The notes under the pieces were generated by a model, which was not told the DNA's origin, ran no database searches, and worked only from the letters and a program-made list of their open reading frames with translations. The position numbers and the translations under genes were made by a program. 64,000 nt of DNA from Rahnella inusitata (lineage in GTDB: Bacteria > Pseudomonadota > Gammaproteobacteria > Enterobacterales > Enterobacteriaceae): positions 1 through 64,000 of the forward strand of contig NZ_JYDE01000006.1 of NCBI RefSeq assembly GCF_003263515.1, read 5' to 3'. Shown here piece after piece: positions 20,314 to 33,666 of this stretch (position 1 is its first letter; every line of letters starts with the position of its first letter).

Positions 20314-20610
20314 TTAACGCGGTAAGATAATTTTGCGGTCTTCGGTAGAAGGGCGATAAAGTACCAGCATATTGCCGATAACTTGCACATTACTCGCCTT
20401 GGTTTCACGCACGATAGCGTCTACGATCAAAGCCTTCGTTTCGCGTTCTTCTGCCGCGACCTTAATCTTGATCAGTTCGTGATGCGCCAGCGCCTGTTCG
20501 ATTTCGGCGAGCACGCCCTCTGTCAGACCGTTGTTACCCAGCATGACAACCGGTTTCAGTGGATGTGCCAGGCCTTTCAGGTACTGTTTTTGTTTATTGT
20601 TAAGATTCAT
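20314..20610 (-). CDS. yhbY: Ribosome assembly RNA-binding protein YhbY (CRM domain)
   Basis: A 98-residue single-domain CRS1-YhbY (CRM) protein with an IF3-C-like fold. The GNNGLTEGV loop at about residues 25-33, analogous to a KH GxxG loop, binds RNA. E. coli YhbY associates with pre-50S particles. Divergent from rlmE, as in E. coli. Confidence 0.94.
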   Translation of the reverse strand: MNLNNKQKQYLKGLAHPLKPVVMLGNNGLTEGVLAEIEQALAHHELIKIKVAAEERETKALIVDAIVRETKASNVQVIGNMLVLYRPSTEDRKIILPR

Positions 20611-20792
20611 CGTCTTTTTTGCTTAAGTTGGGATTGAAAACGGGTCATTCTACCGCCATCTCATGTATATCACCAACCCGGACTGCTTCGGGCGGTGATT
20701 TATACTGACTTAGCCATAGACGTCATGACGCTAACAGCTTGTTCCAAAAGCTCTAACACAGGGTAGTTGGAAAACTATATGGTTACTAAATA

Positions 20793-21422
20793 ATGTCTAT
20801 TAAAAAGCGTTCTGCAAGTTCCACTCGCTGGTTGCAGGAACACTTTAGCGATAAATATGTCATTCAGGCACAGAAAAAAGGGCTGCGTTCTCGCGCCTGG
20901 TTTAAGCTTGATGAAATACAGCAAGGCGATAAACTGTTCAAACCCGGGATGACCGTGGTGGATTTAGGTGCAGCGCCCGGCGGATGGTCGCAGTTTGCCG
21001 CAACGCAGATTGGTAGCAAAGGGCGCATCATTGCGCTTGACCTTTTGCCTATGGATCCTATTGTTGGAGTCGACTTCCTTCAGGGGGATTTTCGTGATGA
21101 ATTAGTTCTCAAAGCGCTGCTTGATCGCGTGGGAGAAAACAAGGTTCAGGTGGTCATGTCCGATATGGCCCCGAATATGAGCGGTACACCTGCAGTCGAT
21201 ATTCCAAAATCGATGTATTTAGTTGAGTTAGCACTGGATATGTGTCGGGATGTATTAGCACCAGGCGGAAGTTTCCTGGTGAAGGTGTTCCAGGGAGATG
21301 GCTTTGATGAATACCTGCGGGAAATTCGCTCCCTGTTTACGAAGGTGAAGATTCGTAAGCCAGACGCTTCCCGAGCACGTTCGCGAGAAGTGTACATCGT
21401 AGCGACAGGGCGGAAAGTGTAG
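20793..21422 (+). CDS. rlmE: 23S rRNA (uridine-2'-O)-methyltransferase RlmE (FtsJ/RrmJ)
   Basis: A 209-residue SAM-dependent enzyme, the E. coli length, that methylates U2552 of 23S rRNA in the A-loop. The SAM motif [13 protein letters not shown] is at about residues 54-66. The catalytic K-D-K pattern is supported by Lys in the SRAWFKLDE segment, Asp in SDMAPN and Lys in FLVKVFQG. Heat-shock gene in E. coli, followed closely by ftsH with the same arrangement here. Confidence 0.96.
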   Translation: MSIKKRSASSTRWLQEHFSDKYVIQAQKKGLRSRAWFKLDEIQQGDKLFKPGMTVVDLGAAPGGWSQFAATQIGSKGRIIALDLLPMDPIVGVDFLQGDFRDELVLKALLDRVGENKVQVVMSDMAPNMSGTPAVDIPKSMYLVELALDMCRDVLAPGGSFLVKVFQGDGFDEYLREIRSLFTKVKIRKPDASRARSREVYIVATGRKV

Positions 21423-21469
21423 TTCCCTAACGCTGTTTGTTAACACAGTTGTAATATGAGGTTGATCCC

Positions 21470-23422
21470 TTGAGTGACATGGCGAAGAACCTGATTCTCT
21501 GGTTAGTCATCGCAGTAGTATTGATGTCTGTATTTCAGAGCTTTGGGCCCAGCGAGTCTAATGGCCGTAGGGTAGATTATTCTACCTTCATGTCCGAATT
21601 GACCCAAGACCAGATTCGCGAAGCGCGTATCAATGGACGTGAGATTAACGTTGTTAAAAAAGACAGCAACAAGTACACGACCTACATTCCAGTTGAAGAC
21701 CCTAAGTTGCTGGATACGCTGCTGAGCAAAAACGTAACCGTAGTGGGTGAGCCACCAGAGCAACCAAGCTTACTGGCCTCTATCTTTATTTCCTGGTTCC
21801 CAATGTTGCTGTTGATTGGGGTCTGGATCTTCTTTATGCGACAAATGCAGGGCGGCGGCGGCAAAGGGGCGATGTCCTTTGGCAAGAGCAAAGCGCGCAT
21901 GTTGACGGAAGATCAAATTAAAACAACGTTTGCGGACGTTGCAGGTTGTGATGAAGCGAAGGAAGAGGTGAGCGAGCTGGTTGATTACCTGCGCGAACCG
22001 AGCCGTTTCCAGAAACTGGGCGGTAAAATTCCTAAAGGCGTACTGATGGTCGGTCCTCCGGGTACCGGTAAAACCTTGCTGGCGAAAGCCATCGCAGGGG
22101 AAGCCAAGGTGCCGTTCTTTACTATTTCCGGTTCTGACTTCGTAGAAATGTTCGTCGGTGTGGGTGCATCCCGCGTGCGCGACATGTTTGAACAAGCGAA
22201 GAAAGCCGCGCCATGTATCATCTTCATAGATGAAATTGACGCCGTAGGCCGTCAGCGTGGCGCTGGTTTAGGTGGTGGTCACGACGAACGTGAGCAAACA
22301 CTGAACCAGATGCTGGTAGAGATGGATGGCTTTGAAGGTAACGAAGGTATCATCGTTATTGCTGCGACCAACCGTCCAGACGTACTTGACCCGGCCCTGC
22401 TGCGTCCGGGCCGTTTCGACCGTCAGGTTGTTGTCGGCTTGCCAGATGTACGCGGCCGTGAGCAGATCCTTAAGGTTCATATGCGTCGTGTTCCTCTGGC
22501 AACAGATGTTGATGCATCTGTCATTGCACGTGGTACACCGGGCTTCTCAGGTGCTGATCTGGCAAACCTGGTCAACGAAGCCGCTCTGTTCTCTGCACGT
22601 GGCAACAAACGTGTGGTGTCGATGGTTGAGTTCGAAAAAGCCAAAGATAAAATCATGATGGGTGCAGAACGTCGCTCCATGGTGATGACAGAAGCGCAGA
22701 AAGAGTCCACTGCCTATCACGAAGCGGGCCATGCCATCATCGGCCGTCTGGTTCCTGAACACGATCCAGTGCATAAGGTAACGATTATTCCTCGTGGCCG
22801 TGCATTAGGTGTGACGTTCTTCCTGCCAGTCGGCGATGCAATCAGTGCCAGCCGTCAGAAACTCGAAAGTCAGATTTCCACGCTTTACGGTGGCCGTCTT
22901 GCTGAAGAGATCATTTACGGCGTAGAGAAAGTGTCTACCGGCGCATCAAACGATATCAAAGTGGCGACATCCATTGCCCGTAACATGGTTACGCAGTGGG
23001 GCTTCTCAGACAAATTAGGTCCGTTATTGTATGCGGAGGAAGAAGGTGAAGTCTTCCTGGGTCGCTCAGTAGCAAAAGCTAAACATATGTCTGATGAAAC
23101 CGCGCGAATCATCGATCAGGAAGTGAAGTCTCTGGTAGAGCGCAACTATGCACGTGCACGCACGTTGCTGATGGAAAATATGGATATCCTTCATTCAATG
23201 AAAGATGCCCTGATGAAATATGAAACCATCGATGCGCCACAAATTGACGATCTGATGAACCGTACCGAAGTTCGCCCGCCAGCAGGCTGGGATGACGTCG
23301 GCGGTAAAAATGGTAACGGCAACTCTAACGACGGTGGCACGCCAAAAGCGCCAACGCCGGTTGATGAACCTCGTACACCTAATCCAGGTAACACGATGTT
23401 TGAACAATTCAGCGGCAAATAA
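21470..23422 (+). CDS. ftsH: ATP-dependent zinc metalloprotease FtsH
   Basis: A 650-residue membrane-anchored AAA+ protease that degrades misfolded membrane proteins, sigma-32 and LpxC. TM1 is about residues 8-24, a periplasmic domain follows, TM2 is about 102-123, then the AAA domain with Walker A GPPGTGKT at 195-202, Walker B IIFIDEID and SRH, and the zinc motif HEAGH. Two starts are possible: TTG at 21470, with a GAGG site at good spacing, and ATG at 21479 (MAKNLILWL), often annotated in E. coli. I favour the TTG on the basis of the ribosome-binding site. The C-terminal tail is Gly/Asn/Pro-rich. Confidence 0.96.
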   Translation: MSDMAKNLILWLVIAVVLMSVFQSFGPSESNGRRVDYSTFMSELTQDQIREARINGREINVVKKDSNKYTTYIPVEDPKLLDTLLSKNVTVVGEPPEQPSLLASIFISWFPMLLLIGVWIFFMRQMQGGGGKGAMSFGKSKARMLTEDQIKTTFADVAGCDEAKEEVSELVDYLREPSRFQKLGGKIPKGVLMVGPPGTGKTLLAKAIAGEAKVPFFTISGSDFVEMFVGVGASRVRDMFEQAKKAAPCIIFIDEIDAVGRQRGAGLGGGHDEREQTLNQMLVEMDGFEGNEGIIVIAATNRPDVLDPALLRPGRFDRQVVVGLPDVRGREQILKVHMRRVPLATDVDASVIARGTPGFSGADLANLVNEAALFSARGNKRVVSMVEFEKAKDKIMMGAERRSMVMTEAQKESTAYHEAGHAIIGRLVPEHDPVHKVTIIPRGRALGVTFFLPVGDAISASRQKLESQISTLYGGRLAEEIIYGVEKVSTGASNDIKVATSIARNMVTQWGFSDKLGPLLYAEEEGEVFLGRSVAKAKHMSDETARIIDQEVKSLVERNYARARTLLMENMDILHSMKDALMKYETIDAPQIDDLMNRTEVRPPAGWDDVGGKNGNGNSNDGGTPKAPTPVDEPRTPNPGNTMFEQFSGK

Positions 23423-23455
23423 CGCGCTGGTTGGAAAATAACGCTGTTTACACAC

Positions 23456-23482
23456 AACCCCGGGCTTGCCCGGGGTTTTTTA
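23456..23482 (+). terminator. Terminator after ftsH
   Basis: Stem AACCCCGGG/CCCGGGGTT with a CTTG loop and a T-run. It lies between ftsH and folP, so folP-glmM expression depends on read-through or a separate promoter. Confidence 0.88.
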
Positions 23483-23548
23483 TGCGTGCATTCTTTGCCT
23501 CGGAATTTTGATATCGCGATCACAGACCGACCAAAAGGGACATGACCT

Positions 23549-24388
23549 ATGCGCCTCACAGCCAGAGACTCGATACTCGACCTCACTTATCCTCAGGTGA
23601 TGGGGATTTTGAACGTTACGCCAGATTCATTCTCCGACGGCGGACGCCATAACACTCTGGATCTCGCGCTTAGACATGCTGAGGCGATGATCAATGCCGG
23701 GGCGACTATTCTCGATATCGGCGGAGAGTCCACGCGTCCCGGCGCCGCGGAGGTGAGTGACGACGAAGAGCTGGCGCGTGTAGTACCCGTCGTTGAGGCG
23801 ATAGCACGACGTTTCGATACCTGGATTTCTGTCGATACCTCAAAGGCTATCGTCATTAGTGAAGCGGCTCGTGCGGGTATGCATCTGATCAATGATATCC
23901 GTTCATTACAAGAACCGGGCGCATTGCAGGCAGCGGCAGAAACCGGGTTACCCGTTTGTCTGATGCACATGCAGGGGCAACCGAAAACGATGCAGCATTC
24001 TCCGCAATATGCCGATGTGGTGGTGGAAGTCGGGCAATATTTTGGTGAGCAAATTGCAAGATGTGTGAATGCCGGCATTCCGAAAAGTAAATTGATACTC
24101 GACCCGGGCTTTGGTTTCGGTAAAAATCTGACCCACAACTATGCGTTGCTCGGCAGACTGGCAGAATTCCACCACTTCGGTCTGCCGCTTCTGGTCGGCA
24201 TGTCGAGGAAATCTATGGTGGGGCAATTGCTGCATGTCTCGCCGGAACAGCGTGTGACCGGAAGCGTTGCCTGTGCTGTTATTGCGGCCATGCAGGGCGC
24301 TCAGATCGTGCGAGTACATGATGTTAAAGAAACCGTCGAAGCGATGCGTGTCGTCGAAGCAACACTTTCTGCAAGGGATAAAAATTAA
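23549..24388 (+). CDS. folP: Dihydropteroate synthase
   Basis: A 279-residue TIM-barrel enzyme of folate synthesis joining 4-aminobenzoate to dihydropterin diphosphate; it is the sulfonamide target. Signature [11 protein letters not shown] at about residues 22-32, then [11 protein letters not shown] and the C-terminal RVHDV. A GGGA ribosome-binding site precedes the start. Two bases separate it from glmM, consistent with an operon as in E. coli. Confidence 0.96.
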   Translation: MRLTARDSILDLTYPQVMGILNVTPDSFSDGGRHNTLDLALRHAEAMINAGATILDIGGESTRPGAAEVSDDEELARVVPVVEAIARRFDTWISVDTSKAIVISEAARAGMHLINDIRSLQEPGALQAAAETGLPVCLMHMQGQPKTMQHSPQYADVVVEVGQYFGEQIARCVNAGIPKSKLILDPGFGFGKNLTHNYALLGRLAEFHHFGLPLLVGMSRKSMVGQLLHVSPEQRVTGSVACAVIAAMQGAQIVRVHDVKETVEAMRVVEATLSARDKN

Positions 24389-24390
24389 TT

Positions 24391-25731
24391 ATGAGCAACC
24401 GTAAATACTTTGGTACTGATGGCATTCGCGGAAAAGTAGGCGATACACCAATTACACCTGATTTCGTGCTGAAACTAGGCTGGGCCGCGGGCAAAGTGCT
24501 GGCGCGTCATGGTTCGCGCAAAGTGATTATCGGCAAAGACACGCGCATATCTGGTTACATGCTCGAATCAGCCCTGGAAGCCGGACTGGCGGCGGCAGGC
24601 TTATCTGCATCTTTCACCGGGCCGATGCCGACGCCTGCTGTGGCGTATCTGACGCGCACTTTCCGCGCTGAAGCCGGGATTGTTATCTCTGCGTCCCACA
24701 ATCCTTATTACGACAACGGCATCAAATTCTTCACCATCGATGGCACAAAACTGCCCGATGACGTTGAAGAAGCCATCGAGGCTGAGCTGGAAAAACCGCT
24801 GACCTGCGTGGAATCTGCCGAATTGGGTAAAGCCAGCCGTATTGTCGATGCTGCCGGTCGTTACATCGAATTCTGTAAAGGGACGTTCCCGAGTGAACTG
24901 AGCCTGAACGGGCTTAAAATCGTGGTGGATTGCGCCAATGGTGCAACTTATCACATCGCGCCAAGCGTATTGCGCGAGCTGGGTGCGAAAGTGATTGCCA
25001 TCGGTTGTGAGCCGGACGGCATGAATATCAACGAAGAATGCGGCGCAACGGATGTCCGTCAGCTGCAACAGCGCGTGCTGGCTGAAAAAGCAGACGTCGG
25101 TCTGGCCTTTGACGGCGACGGCGATCGCCTCATCATGGTTGATAACGAAGGCAACAAAGTCGATGGCGATCAGATTCTGTATATCATTGCGCGCGAAGGT
25201 TTACGTCAGGGTCAGCTGAAGGGCGGTGCCGTCGGCACGCTGATGAGCAACATGGGTCTTGAGCTGGCGTTGAAACAGCTGGGTATTCCGTTTACCCGTG
25301 CGAAAGTGGGTGACCGCTACGTACTGGAAAAAATGCAAGAAAAAGGCTGGCGTATCGGTGCTGAGAACTCGGGCCATATCATCCTGTTGGACAAAACCAC
25401 CACGGGTGACGGCATTGTGGCAGGTTTGCAAGTGCTTACCGCAATGGTGCGCAACCACATGAGCCTGCATGATTTGTGCAGCGGCATGAAATTACTTCCT
25501 CAGATCCTGATCAACGTCCGCTTCGCCGGTGAACACGATCCGCTGGAGTCTGAAGACGTTAAGCTGGTTACCGCAGAGGTTGAAAAGCAGCTGGCAGGGC
25601 GTGGCCGCGTATTATTGCGTAAATCTGGTACCGAGCCTTTGCTACGCGTCATGGTAGAGGGCGAGGATGCGGAGTTGGTCGAAAAACTGGCCAATCGCAT
25701 TGCCGATGCAGTTAAAGCGGTTAAACCGTAA
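24391..25731 (+). CDS. glmM: Phosphoglucosamine mutase
   Basis: A 446-residue alpha-D-phosphohexomutase converting glucosamine 6-phosphate to glucosamine 1-phosphate for UDP-GlcNAc synthesis. The phosphoserine is Ser102 in [12 protein letters not shown], the metal loop is DGDGDR, the sugar-binding loop is GAENSGH, and the phosphate-binding loop is RKSGTEP. Length matches E. coli (445). It is required for peptidoglycan and LPS precursors. Confidence 0.97.
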   Translation: MSNRKYFGTDGIRGKVGDTPITPDFVLKLGWAAGKVLARHGSRKVIIGKDTRISGYMLESALEAGLAAAGLSASFTGPMPTPAVAYLTRTFRAEAGIVISASHNPYYDNGIKFFTIDGTKLPDDVEEAIEAELEKPLTCVESAELGKASRIVDAAGRYIEFCKGTFPSELSLNGLKIVVDCANGATYHIAPSVLRELGAKVIAIGCEPDGMNINEECGATDVRQLQQRVLAEKADVGLAFDGDGDRLIMVDNEGNKVDGDQILYIIAREGLRQGQLKGGAVGTLMSNMGLELALKQLGIPFTRAKVGDRYVLEKMQEKGWRIGAENSGHIILLDKTTTGDGIVAGLQVLTAMVRNHMSLHDLCSGMKLLPQILINVRFAGEHDPLESEDVKLVTAEVEKQLAGRGRVLLRKSGTEPLLRVMVEGEDAELVEKLANRIADAVKAVKP

Positions 25732-25990
25732 GCTGATAAAATAGCGGTGAATTTACCGGCTTTGCGCTATCATTTTCGGGTGGAAAAGGGCGCAAAGTAA
25801 AAACAGCAATGTGTTTTAAGCCGTATTTGACGTTTTTTTCCGCAAACAAACATTTCAGTGCAAATTGCCCTTGCGTGCCAATACGGCTTTGGTTAGTATT
25901 CACACCCGCTTCAGTGGGTCCTTAGATGGCCCGCTAAATTGGTGAGAAGCAATTGGCATGCGGTGAACCCGCGAGGATACAGGTACTACT

Positions 25991-26326
25991 ATGTACGACG
26001 CTCTTCTGGTGATTTTCCTTATCGTAGCAATCGGCCTTGTGGCTCTGGTTATGCTGCAACAAGGTAAAGGCGCTGATATGGGAGCCTCTTTCGGAGCAGG
26101 TGCTTCTGGCACATTGTTCGGTTCGAGTGGTTCCGGTAACTTCATGACCCGTATGACCGGCGTTTTGGCGGCTTTGTTCTTTATCATTAGTTTGATTCTT
26201 GGGAACATGAGCACCAATAATAGCCAAAAAGGTAGTGAGTGGGAAAACTTAAGTCAGCCAGCGCAAACTGAGCAGGCAACTGCACCGGCCGCTCCAGCAG
26301 CGCCTAACAGTGACGTTCCTCACTAA
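25991..26326 (+). CDS. secG: Protein-export membrane protein SecG
   Basis: A 111-residue SecYEG translocon subunit (E. coli 110). Two transmembrane helices, about residues 2-22 and 55-75, flank a cytoplasmic Gly/Ala-rich loop (GKGADMGASFGAGASGTLFG). The tail is Ala/Pro-rich. It is preceded by a 259-base gap after glmM that may hold its own promoter, and followed by two tRNA genes, as in E. coli secG-leuU. Confidence 0.95.
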   Translation: MYDALLVIFLIVAIGLVALVMLQQGKGADMGASFGAGASGTLFGSSGSGNFMTRMTGVLAALFFIISLILGNMSTNNSQKGSEWENLSQPAQTEQATAPAAPAAPNSDVPH

Positions 26327-26411
26327 GCAGTAACCTTCTTACCTAAAGAAGTGAAAGTTTTAAACAGTGGCTTGAACTTGGACAGTACAAGCGATTGTGA
26401 AAAAAAAGAGT

Positions 26412-26498
26412 GCCGAGGTGGTGGAATTGGTAGACACGCTACCTTGAGGTGGTAGTGCCCGAATGGGCTTACGGGTTCAAGTCCCGTCCTCGGTACCA
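26412..26498 (+). tRNA. leuU: tRNA-Leu (anticodon GAG), leuU position
   Basis: An 87-base tRNA with encoded CCA. The acceptor stem GCCGAGG/CCTCGGT has a G-U first pair, anticodon stem CTACC/GGTAG holds the loop TTGAGGT (anticodon GAG), and a long class II variable arm is present. The T-arm is ACGGGTTCAAGTCCCGT. It lies 85 bases after secG, probably on the same transcript. Confidence 0.96.
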
Positions 26499-26557
26499 AT
26501 CTTTATGATAATTTGCTTTTTAGCGATTATCGGCGTAGTATTTGCCACGTTTTCGGA

Positions 26558-26634
<77 letters not shown>

Positions 26635-26780
26635 CTTTCCCTAAGTGTTTATTTCAAATAGACTTTCAGTATCTCCCTGTGATGTTCTGCAGTTCCCATT
26701 TGAAAGTAACTATTTGAAAATAACACTTCGAAAGTTGTACCGAAGCCGCTATGCGGCAAATAGGGTCCAGTTGCATAAAG

Positions 26781-26802
26781 CCCCGATTTATCGGGGTTTT
26801 TT
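26781..26802 (+). terminator. Terminator/attenuator between metY and rimP
   Basis: Stem CCCCGA/TCGGGG with a TTTA loop and a T-run. In E. coli partial termination after metY lets some transcription continue into rimP-nusA-infB; the same layout is seen here. Confidence 0.82.
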
Positions 26803-26862
26803 GTTATTTGGCAACAGAATCACTGGGCTATTTAGCCCTTTTTTTATGTCTTGGGGGTGGGC

Positions 26863-28847
<1,985 letters not shown>

Positions 28848-28870
28848 TAACTGTAGCAGGAAGGAACAGC

Positions 28871-31564
28871 ATGACAGATGTAACTGTAAAATCGCTGGCG
28901 GCAGAGATTCAGACCCCGGTAGATCGCCTGGTACAGCAATTTGCTGATGCAGGGATCTCGAAGTCCGAATCTGACTCTGTGACCCAGCAGGAAAAAGAAA
29001 CATTGCTGGCGCACCTGAATGGCGGAAACGCTGGTGCGACAAACAAACTGACGTTACAACGCAAAACGCGTAGTACACTGAATATTCCGAGCACCGGCGG
29101 GACGAGTAAATCGGTGCAAATCGAAGTCCGCAAGAAACGCACTTATGTTAAACGTGATATGACCGAAGCAGAACTTGCTCAGGCCGAAGCGGAAGAGCAG
29201 GCGAAGCGTGACGCGGAAGAACAGGCACAGCGTGCAGCAGCGGAGCAAGCCCAGCGCGAAGCTCAGGAAAAAGCCAAACGCGCCGCCGAAGAGCAAGCTA
29301 AACGTGAGGCCGCTGATAAAGCTAAGCGTGATGCAGCGGAAAAAGATAAAGTGACGAATCAACATACCGACGAAGTAACTAAACCAGCTCAGGCAGATAA
29401 AGCACGCCGTGAAGCTGAAGCCGCAGAGCTGAAACGCAAAACGGAAGAAGAAGCCCAGCGTAAGGTTGAAGAAAACGCCAAGCGCATTGCAGAAGAAGCT
29501 CGTAAAATGGCTGACTCTGGTGTCTGGACTGAAACTGTCGCGCCAAGCGAATCAGAATCTGCTGACTATCATGTCACCACTTCTACCCATGCCCGTGCTG
29601 CTGAAGACGAGAACGACGCCAAAGTTGAAGGCGAACGTCGTAGCCGTACCCGCGGTGGCAAAGCGACCAAGCAGAAGAAAGGCAATAAACTGTCTGAATC
29701 TAAAGCTGATCGCGAAGAAGCACGTGCCGTTGGCCGTAATGGTAAAGGCAAGCGTAAGCCAAGCACCCTGCAACAGAGCTTCAACAAGCCCGTTGCTGCA
29801 GTGAACCGTGACGTCGTAGTGGGTGAAACCATTACCGTTGCTGAGCTGGCGAATAAAATGGCAGTTAAAGGCTCTCAGGTCATCAAAACTATGATGAAAC
29901 TGGGCGCGATGGCCACCATCAACCAGGTTATTGATCAGGAAACTGCTCAGCTGGTTGCTGAAGAAATGGGCCATAAAGTTATCCTGCGTCGTGAAAACGA
30001 ACTGGAAGAAGCGCTGATGAGCGACCGTGATACGGGCGCATCCGCTGGTGCTGAGCCACGTGCTCCGGTTGTGACCATCATGGGTCACGTTGACCACGGT
30101 AAAACCTCCCTGCTTGACTACATTCGCTCAACGAAAGTTGCTGCGGGCGAAGCCGGTGGTATTACCCAGCACATCGGTGCTTATCACGTTGAAACTGAAA
30201 ACGGCATGATCACGTTCCTGGATACTCCGGGACACGCCGCGTTTACTTCAATGCGTGCTCGTGGTGCCAAAGCGACTGACATCGTAGTTCTGGTTGTTTC
30301 AGCCGATGATGGCGTGATGCCACAAACTATCGAAGCCGTACAGCATGCGAAAGCCGCTGGCGTGCCAATCGTGGTTGCAGTGAACAAAATTGATAAACCA
30401 GACGCTGATCCCGATCGCGTTCGTACCGAGCTTTCTCAGTACGGCGTTATGCCAGAAGAGTGGGGCGGTGAGTCTCAGTTCATCCACGTTTCTGCGAAAG
30501 CAGGGACAGGCATCGACGATCTGCTGCAAGCTATCTTGCTGCAGGCCGAAGTTCTGGAACTGAAAGCCGTCCGTACCGGTATGGCAAGCGGCGTTGTGAT
30601 CGAGTCCTTCCTGGACAAAGGTCGTGGCCCGGTTGCAACTGTTCTGGTTCAGGAAGGTACGCTGAACAAAGGCGACATTATTCTGTGTGGCTTCGAATAC
30701 GGCCGCGTTCGTGCAATGCGTGACGAAATGGGTCGCGACATTACGTCTGCGGGTCCATCTATCCCGGTGGAAGTGTTGGGTCTGTCCAGCGTTCCGGCTG
30801 CGGGTGATGAAGTTACCGTTGTACGTGATGAGAAAAAAGCCCGTGAAGTTGCGCTTTACCGTCAGGGTAAATTCCGCGAAGTGAAACTGGCTCGTCAGCA
30901 GAAATCTAAACTGGAAAACATGTTCGCGAACATGACCGAAGGTGAAGTGTCTGAACTGAATATCGTTCTGAAATCTGACGTACAGGGTTCTTGCGAAGCG
31001 ATTTCCGATGCACTGCAGAGCTTGTCTACCGACGAAGTGAAAGTCAAAATCGTGGGTATGGGTGTCGGTGGTATTACCGAGACTGATGCTACGCTGGCAG
31101 CCGCTTCCCGTGCGATCATCCTGGGCTTCAACGTACGTGCCGATGCTTCTGCTCGCCGCGTTGTAGAAAGCGAAAGCCTGGATCTGCGTTACTATTCCGT
31201 AATCTATAACCTGATTGACGAAGTTAAACAGGCGATGAGCGGTATGTTGGCGCCAGAGTACAAACAGCAAATCATCGGCCTGGCTGAAGTTCGTGACGTG
31301 TTCAAGTCACCGAAATTTGGTGCAATTGCCGGTTGTATGGTTACTGAAGGGATGATCAAGCGTAACAACCCAATCCGTGTACTGCGCGACAACGTGGTTA
31401 TCTACGAAGGCGAGCTGGAATCCCTGCGCCGCTTCAAAGATGATGTTGCTGAAGTTCGCAACGGCATGGAATGTGGTATCGGCGTTAAGAACTACAACGA
31501 TGTGCGTACTGGCGATGTGATCGAAGTCTTCGAAATCATCGAGATCAAACGTACTATCGCTTAA
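28871..31564 (+). CDS. infB: Translation initiation factor IF-2
   Basis: An 897-residue GTPase (E. coli 890) that brings fMet-tRNA to the 30S subunit and promotes subunit joining. An N-terminal IF2-N domain is followed by a long charged Ala/Glu/Lys/Arg-rich helix (about residues 100-220) and a second IF2-N domain. The G domain begins near residue 405 with [14 protein letters not shown] and NKID, and C-terminal C1/C2 domains bind the initiator tRNA. E. coli makes shorter forms from internal starts; I did not identify them here. Confidence 0.97.
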   Translation: MTDVTVKSLAAEIQTPVDRLVQQFADAGISKSESDSVTQQEKETLLAHLNGGNAGATNKLTLQRKTRSTLNIPSTGGTSKSVQIEVRKKRTYVKRDMTEAELAQAEAEEQAKRDAEEQAQRAAAEQAQREAQEKAKRAAEEQAKREAADKAKRDAAEKDKVTNQHTDEVTKPAQADKARREAEAAELKRKTEEEAQRKVEENAKRIAEEARKMADSGVWTETVAPSESESADYHVTTSTHARAAEDENDAKVEGERRSRTRGGKATKQKKGNKLSESKADREEARAVGRNGKGKRKPSTLQQSFNKPVAAVNRDVVVGETITVAELANKMAVKGSQVIKTMMKLGAMATINQVIDQETAQLVAEEMGHKVILRRENELEEALMSDRDTGASAGAEPRAPVVTIMGHVDHGKTSLLDYIRSTKVAAGEAGGITQHIGAYHVETENGMITFLDTPGHAAFTSMRARGAKATDIVVLVVSADDGVMPQTIEAVQHAKAAGVPIVVAVNKIDKPDADPDRVRTELSQYGVMPEEWGGESQFIHVSAKAGTGIDDLLQAILLQAEVLELKAVRTGMASGVVIESFLDKGRGPVATVLVQEGTLNKGDIILCGFEYGRVRAMRDEMGRDITSAGPSIPVEVLGLSSVPAAGDEVTVVRDEKKAREVALYRQGKFREVKLARQQKSKLENMFANMTEGEVSELNIVLKSDVQGSCEAISDALQSLSTDEVKVKIVGMGVGGITETDATLAAASRAIILGFNVRADASARRVVESESLDLRYYSVIYNLIDEVKQAMSGMLAPEYKQQIIGLAEVRDVFKSPKFGAIAGCMVTEGMIKRNNPIRVLRDNVVIYEGELESLRRFKDDVAEVRNGMECGIGVKNYNDVRTGDVIEVFEIIEIKRTIA

Positions 31565-31642
31565 CGTTTGCGAAGTAGCTGATATCCAGATGGGGGCCTT
31601 GCGCCCCCTTATTTGTCTGGAGCAAGTGGAGAAAGAATAATC

Positions 31643-32056
31643 ATGGCAAAAGAATTTAGCCGTACACAGCGCGTCTCTCAGGAGATGCAAAAAGAAATCG
31701 CGATTATTTTACAGCGCGAAGTCAAAGACCCACGTGTTGGCATGGCCACCGTGTCTGGTGTTGAAGTTTCACGTGATCTTGCATATGCAAAGGTGTTCGT
31801 GACCTTCCTTGACGTTCTGACCACCGATAATCACGATCCCGATCGTGTGAAAAACGGTATCAAAGCCTTACAGGACGCATCAGGTTTCATTCGTACCCTG
31901 ATCGGTAAAGCGATGCGTCTGCGCGTTGTTCCTGAACTGACTTTTGCTTACGACAACTCACTGGTTGAAGGCATGCGTATGTCTAACCTGGTGACCAATG
32001 TCGTGAAGAATGATGCTGAACGTCGTTCAGCTGCAGGCGACGACGAGGAAGTATAA
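31643..32056 (+). CDS. rbfA: Ribosome-binding factor A
   Basis: A 137-residue KH-fold protein that helps mature the 17S precursor of 16S rRNA and is a cold-shock factor. Motifs [14 protein letters not shown] at the N-terminus and YAKVFVTFL are conserved. The ATG at 31643 is set by homology ([10 protein letters not shown]). Its TAA stop overlaps the truB ATG by one base (TAATG), indicating translational coupling. Confidence 0.96.
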   Translation: MAKEFSRTQRVSQEMQKEIAIILQREVKDPRVGMATVSGVEVSRDLAYAKVFVTFLDVLTTDNHDPDRVKNGIKALQDASGFIRTLIGKAMRLRVVPELTFAYDNSLVEGMRMSNLVTNVVKNDAERRSAAGDDEEV

Positions 32057-33000
32057 TGAGCCGCCCACGTCGCCGCGGCCGTGATATTCACGGCGTTCTG
32101 CTACTGGACAAATCTTACGGCTTGTCTTCCAACGACGCGCTGCAAAAGGTCAAACGCCTTTATAACGCCAACCGTGCAGGACATACCGGTGCGCTTGATC
32201 CTCTGGCAACAGGCATGTTGCCGCTATGCTTAGGCGAAGCGACCAAGTTTTCCCGTTTTCTGCTGGATTCCGACAAGCGTTATCGCGTCATTGCCCGCAT
32301 GGGGCAACGGACTGATACCTCTGATGCGGAAGGTGAAATCATTTCCGAACGTGAAATGACCTTTACTCAGCAGCAACTTGACGATGCACTCGACAGCTTC
32401 CGCGGGGAAACCCAGCAAATTCCTTCCATGTATTCTGCACTGAAATACGAAGGAAAAAAGCTGTACGAATATGCGCGTCAGGGTATTGAAGTTCCACGCG
32501 AATCCCGCAGCATCACGGTGTATGAACTGAAGTTCATTCGCTGGGAAGGTGTTGAGGTTGAACTGGAAATTCACTGCTCGAAAGGCACCTACATCCGCAC
32601 GATTGTGGATGATTTGGGTGAAAAATTAGGATGTGGTGCACACGTCACTTATCTGCGCCGTTTGCAGGTAGCAACGTATCCACTTGAGCGTATGGTCACC
32701 ATGGAAAAACTCCATGAGCTGATGGCTCAGGCAGAAGAGCAGGGCATTGAACCGCGCTTACTGTTGGATCCTTTGTTGCTGCCTATGGACAGCGCCTGTG
32801 AAGACTTCCCGGAAGTGAACCTGCTGCCAGTAGTGGCTGGATACGTGAAACAGGGTCAACCTGTTCAGGCATCTGGCGCACCGACAAGTGGCATGGTTCG
32901 CATCACGGAAGGTGAAGAACGTAAGTTTATCGGCATTGGCGAAATAGATGATGATGGACGCATTGCGCCGCGTCGTTTGGTCGTCGAATATACCGAATAA
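32056..33000 (+). CDS. truB: tRNA pseudouridine-55 synthase
   Basis: A 314-residue enzyme, E. coli length, that makes pseudouridine at U55 of the tRNA T-loop and acts as a tRNA chaperone. Catalytic Asp48 lies in [13 protein letters not shown]. The C-terminal PUA domain covers about residues 245-314. Start overlaps rbfA by one base. Confidence 0.97.
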   Translation: MSRPRRRGRDIHGVLLLDKSYGLSSNDALQKVKRLYNANRAGHTGALDPLATGMLPLCLGEATKFSRFLLDSDKRYRVIARMGQRTDTSDAEGEIISEREMTFTQQQLDDALDSFRGETQQIPSMYSALKYEGKKLYEYARQGIEVPRESRSITVYELKFIRWEGVEVELEIHCSKGTYIRTIVDDLGEKLGCGAHVTYLRRLQVATYPLERMVTMEKLHELMAQAEEQGIEPRLLLDPLLLPMDSACEDFPEVNLLPVVAGYVKQGQPVQASGAPTSGMVRITEGEERKFIGIGEIDDDGRIAPRRLVVEYTE

Positions 33001-33016
33001 GCGCTTTTTGCCCATC

Positions 33017-33045
33017 TTGCGATCATATATAGCAAAGGGTAGAAT
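33017..33045 (+). promoter_or_regulatory. Probable sigma-70 promoter of rpsO
   Basis: TTGCGA, 17-base spacer, TAGAAT, followed by GC-containing AGCGCAG. It lies directly after truB and 78 bases before the rpsO start, as expected for the separate rpsO promoter known in E. coli. Confidence 0.7.
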
Positions 33046-33123
33046 AGCGCAGCTTATGCATTGGGTAGCTGAATTAGAGATCGGCACCCGTTTAAACTAT
33101 CTATAATATTTTGGAGTATAATT

Positions 33124-33393
33124 ATGTCTCTAAGCGTTGAAGCTAAAGCTCAAATCGTTTCCGACTTTGGTCGTGGCACAAACGACAGTGGTTCTTCCGA
33201 AGTTCAGGTTGCTCTGCTGACTGCTCAAATTAACCACCTGCAAGGTCACTTTGCAGAGCACAAAAAAGATCACCACAGCCGTCGTGGTCTGCTGCGCATG
33301 GTTTCTCAGCGTCGTAAACTGCTGGACTACCTGAAGGGTAAAGATGTAGCACGTTACACCAGCCTGATCGAACGTCTGGGTCTGCGTCGCTAA
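33124..33393 (+). CDS. rpsO: 30S ribosomal protein S15
   Basis: An 89-residue four-helix primary rRNA-binding protein (binds 16S rRNA helix 22). Sequence includes the conserved [21 protein letters not shown] and DHHSRRGLL. Its mRNA leader is a translational operator (pseudoknot) in E. coli; the leader here is the right length for that but I did not model it. Followed by a terminator and pnp. Confidence 0.98.
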   Translation: MSLSVEAKAQIVSDFGRGTNDSGSSEVQVALLTAQINHLQGHFAEHKKDHHSRRGLLRMVSQRRKLLDYLKGKDVARYTSLIERLGLRR

Positions 33394-33411
33394 TCAAGCG
33401 AGTTTCAGTGT

Positions 33412-33433
33412 AAAGGGGCCAATAGGCCCCTTT
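33412..33433 (+). terminator. Terminator between rpsO and pnp
   Basis: Stem AAAGGGGCC/GGCCCCTTT with an AATA loop and a short T-rich tail. It corresponds to the leaky rpsO terminator of E. coli. Confidence 0.85.
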
Positions 33434-33520
33434 ATTCTAGGAAGCGACACCAAATCAGGTTACTGTATGGCTGTTGTTTCTGCTGTTAATCTAAGAACAT
33501 GAACTTCCGTTACAGATGTT

Positions 33521-33590
33521 TTCGCGCGGCTAATGAGAGACTTTATTGCCACATTGCCAGGCCAATAAGGATTGTCATTAGTCGCGAGAA
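33521..33590 (+). promoter_or_regulatory. RNase III-type hairpin in the pnp leader
   Basis: Long imperfect inverted repeat, TTCGCGcGGCTAATGA pairing with TCATTAGTCGCGAGAA about 40 bases later. E. coli pnp mRNA has a leader stem-loop cut by RNase III, after which PNPase represses its own synthesis. Position (about 77 bases before the start) and shape agree. Confidence 0.75.
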
Positions 33591-33666
33591 TGTAGTGAGA
33601 AGCTCGGATATCTATCGGTGTGAACTGCTGTCATAACAGCTGCGCGCCACAATTAAGGACATTACA

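Noticed and set aside
29100-29500. Repetitive sequence in infB that could look like a repeat element
   Set aside because: It encodes the charged Ala/Glu/Lys/Arg helix of IF-2; degenerate and in frame, not a mobile repeat.
30299-31270. Open frame (323 codons) antisense to infB
   Set aside because: Shadow of infB codon usage; no domain, no ribosome-binding site.
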